From the NCBI RefSeq assembly GCF_000497445.1, contig NZ_CM002285.1:7037054-7057283 (forward strand): a stretch of DNA of 20,230 bases, read 5' to 3'. This DNA comes from Streptomyces roseochromogenus subsp. oscitans DS 12.976. GTDB taxonomy: Bacteria > Actinomycetota > Actinomycetes > Streptomycetales > Streptomycetaceae. Both the position numbers and the translations under genes were made by a program. The notes below the pieces were generated by a model. That model made no database searches. It was not told the origin of the DNA and was given only the letters and a program-made list of their open reading frames with translations. Shown in pieces: positions 19,133 through 20,230 of the stretch; positions within the stretch are counted from its first letter, which is position 1; each line of letters starts with the position of its first letter.

Positions 19133-20230
19133 TTACCGCAACCCGTTGATCGCCTGACCGTTCTCCAGTGTGCCCTTCAGCGTGGCCCGAGCCCCCTGCT
19201 TGGCCCGGGCCACCAGGAACTGGCCCTGCCCGGCGGCGGTGACCCCGCCCCCCGCCTGGATCGACGCCGTGTCCTTGTCGCCCGCCGCCAGCAGATACCA
19301 GTGCCCGGCCGCGGACTTCCACAGCACCCCGGCGAGCACATGGGGATCACGCGGACCGCAGGACAGCGCATCCGTGCCCTTGGCGACCACCGCCGCCGCC
19401 CGTCCGCCCGGCGTACGGAACTGGGCCAGCGCGCCCGTACCGTCGCCGCGCCAGGTCTCGGCCCTGGTGCACACCCATTCGGCCGCCCCGCTGCCGTCGG
19501 GCAGCGGCTGGTCGGCGTACGACCAGGCATTGACGCTGCGCACCCCGACCGAGCGCTCCGCCGCCAGCGAGCAGGCGAACGGCGCCCAGGCCGCCCGCCC
19601 GGCGGTGTCGGACACCTCGCCGGGCGAGCCGGGCTTGCCGACGGTGAGGTGGGCGGGCACCAGCTCGCCCAGGTCGGTACTGAGAGCGGTGCCGGAGGCG
19701 TCGGTCAGCTGGAGCACCGTCCAGGAGGTGCAGTTGCCGGGGCGCAGCGCGGGGCTGGCCAGCGGTGCGGTGACACCGTTGGTGACCTTCAGCGAGGTCG
19801 CGGACGAGTCCGGCTTCATCAGGTTCCGCGAAGCCGCCTTCTGCACCCAGGGCGCGGTCAGATACTGCACGTTGCCGTCGGAGCGGCCGAGCACCAGCGC
19901 GCTCGCCTCGGCGCCGGTCGCGCCGTCGGCACGGGCGAAGTCGAGGGCCGCGCCCTGGGTGCCGTCGACCGGCTCGGCGTACCGGGCGATGCGCAGACCG
20001 TCGTAGAACACCACCACGCGGGCGTTGTCCACCTGGCCCGCGTACAGCAGCTGGGGCGGGCCGGCCGGGCCGCCGATCTCGGTGCCGGCCGTCGCCGAGA
20101 CATGGACCGTCGCGCCGGGGCGGGCCCAGACGGCGAGGGCGCGGTGCAGCAGGCCGGAGTCGCCGGTGAGCGGGCCACGGGCGGGCCACGCCGAGAAGTC
20201 GGTGCGGGCGGCGGACTCCCAGGCGGTGGG
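19133..20230 (-). CDS. Unrecognised protein, C-terminal part (runs off the window)
   Basis: The frame is open from the window edge to a TAA stop at 19133-19135 and shows 365 residues without a start. I checked the final 66 codons (20033-20230) and found no stop, so the true start lies outside; the in-frame GTG at 20032 is not a convincing start. I do not recognise a family. The sequence is Ala/Gly/Ser/Thr-rich with few charged clusters and contains LLHRALAVWARPGATVHV, VVVFYDGLRIARYAEP, WTVLQLTDASG and WYLLAAGDKDTAS. It has two cysteine-containing segments (NCTSWTV; FACSLAAE) and two more cysteines (WVCTRAETW; LSCGPRD). These features fit a secreted or membrane-anchored extracytoplasmic domain, but no signal peptide or membrane segment is in view. 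It is co-directional with the di-iron and reductase genes and separated by 98 bp with a small hairpin, so shared transcription is unclear. Confidence 0.7.
   Translation of the reverse strand, partial: PTAWESAARTDFSAWPARGPLTGDSGLLHRALAVWARPGATVHVSATAGTEIGGPAGPPQLLYAGQVDNARVVVFYDGLRIARYAEPVDGTQGAALDFARADGATGAEASALVLGRSDGNVQYLTAPWVQKAASRNLMKPDSSATSLKVTNGVTAPLASPALRPGNCTSWTVLQLTDASGTALSTDLGELVPAHLTVGKPGSPGEVSDTAGRAAWAPFACSLAAERSVGVRSVNAWSYADQPLPDGSGAAEWVCTRAETWRGDGTGALAQFRTPGGRAAAVVAKGTDALSCGPRDPHVLAGVLWKSAAGHWYLLAAGDKDTASIQAGGGVTAAGQGQFLVARAKQGARATLKGTLENGQAINGLR

Overview
The window is very GC-rich DNA. It has strong G/C bias at third codon positions, GTG and TTG starts with good Shine-Dalgarno sequences, Ala/Arg-rich signal peptides, and a GC-rich palindromic repeat of a kind I know from Streptomyces genomes. 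I read it as a Streptomyces (or close relative) chromosome, in and around the maltodextrin/starch-utilisation (mal) locus.

Positions 1-4239 hold the 3' part of malG (maltodextrin ABC permease), a terminator plus repeat element, a cytoplasmic GH13 alpha-glucosidase (aglA-like) and a secreted alpha-amylase. Positions 8719-16364 hold a second secreted alpha-amylase with two C-terminal CBM20 modules, divergent from a 1792-residue secreted amylopullulanase with two separate GH13 active sites. The pathway is coherent: the secreted enzymes debranch and cut starch or glycogen, the MalEFG importer takes up maltodextrins, and AglA releases glucose inside the cell. CTTGC-containing repeats spaced 21-22 bp lie in front of the starch genes and fit common control by a MalR/Reg1-type LacI-family repressor. 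That repressor gene is not in the window.

The accessory segment at about 4257-8692 sits between the two alpha-amylases. It contains a PhzF-family isomerase/epimerase (minus strand) and a tight three-gene plus-strand operon: a small SeqA-N/ribbon-helix-helix-like protein fused to a RAMA domain, a DUF262 (GmrS-like) protein without an evident DUF1524 HNH half, and a HipA-family kinase with intact catalytic residues but no HipB. A perfect 15-bp palindrome lies at the putative promoter, and a bidirectional terminator closes the operon. Codon bias is visibly weaker here than in the amylases. This operon is the best candidate in the window for an undescribed defence or toxin-antitoxin-like system.

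Positions 16361-20230 are all on the minus strand. In transcription order they are: the C-terminal part of an unrecognised protein, a PF10118-type 'metal-dependent hydrolase' with a complete ferritin-like di-iron ligand pattern, a flavin/[2Fe-2S] oxidoreductase coupled to it by a TGATG overlap, and a TetR regulator. The TetR stop codon shares CTAG with the amylopullulanase stop. The oxidoreductase carries an in-frame copy of the palindromic repeat also seen at about 897-936. No tRNA, rRNA, CRISPR array, insertion sequence or integrase was found.
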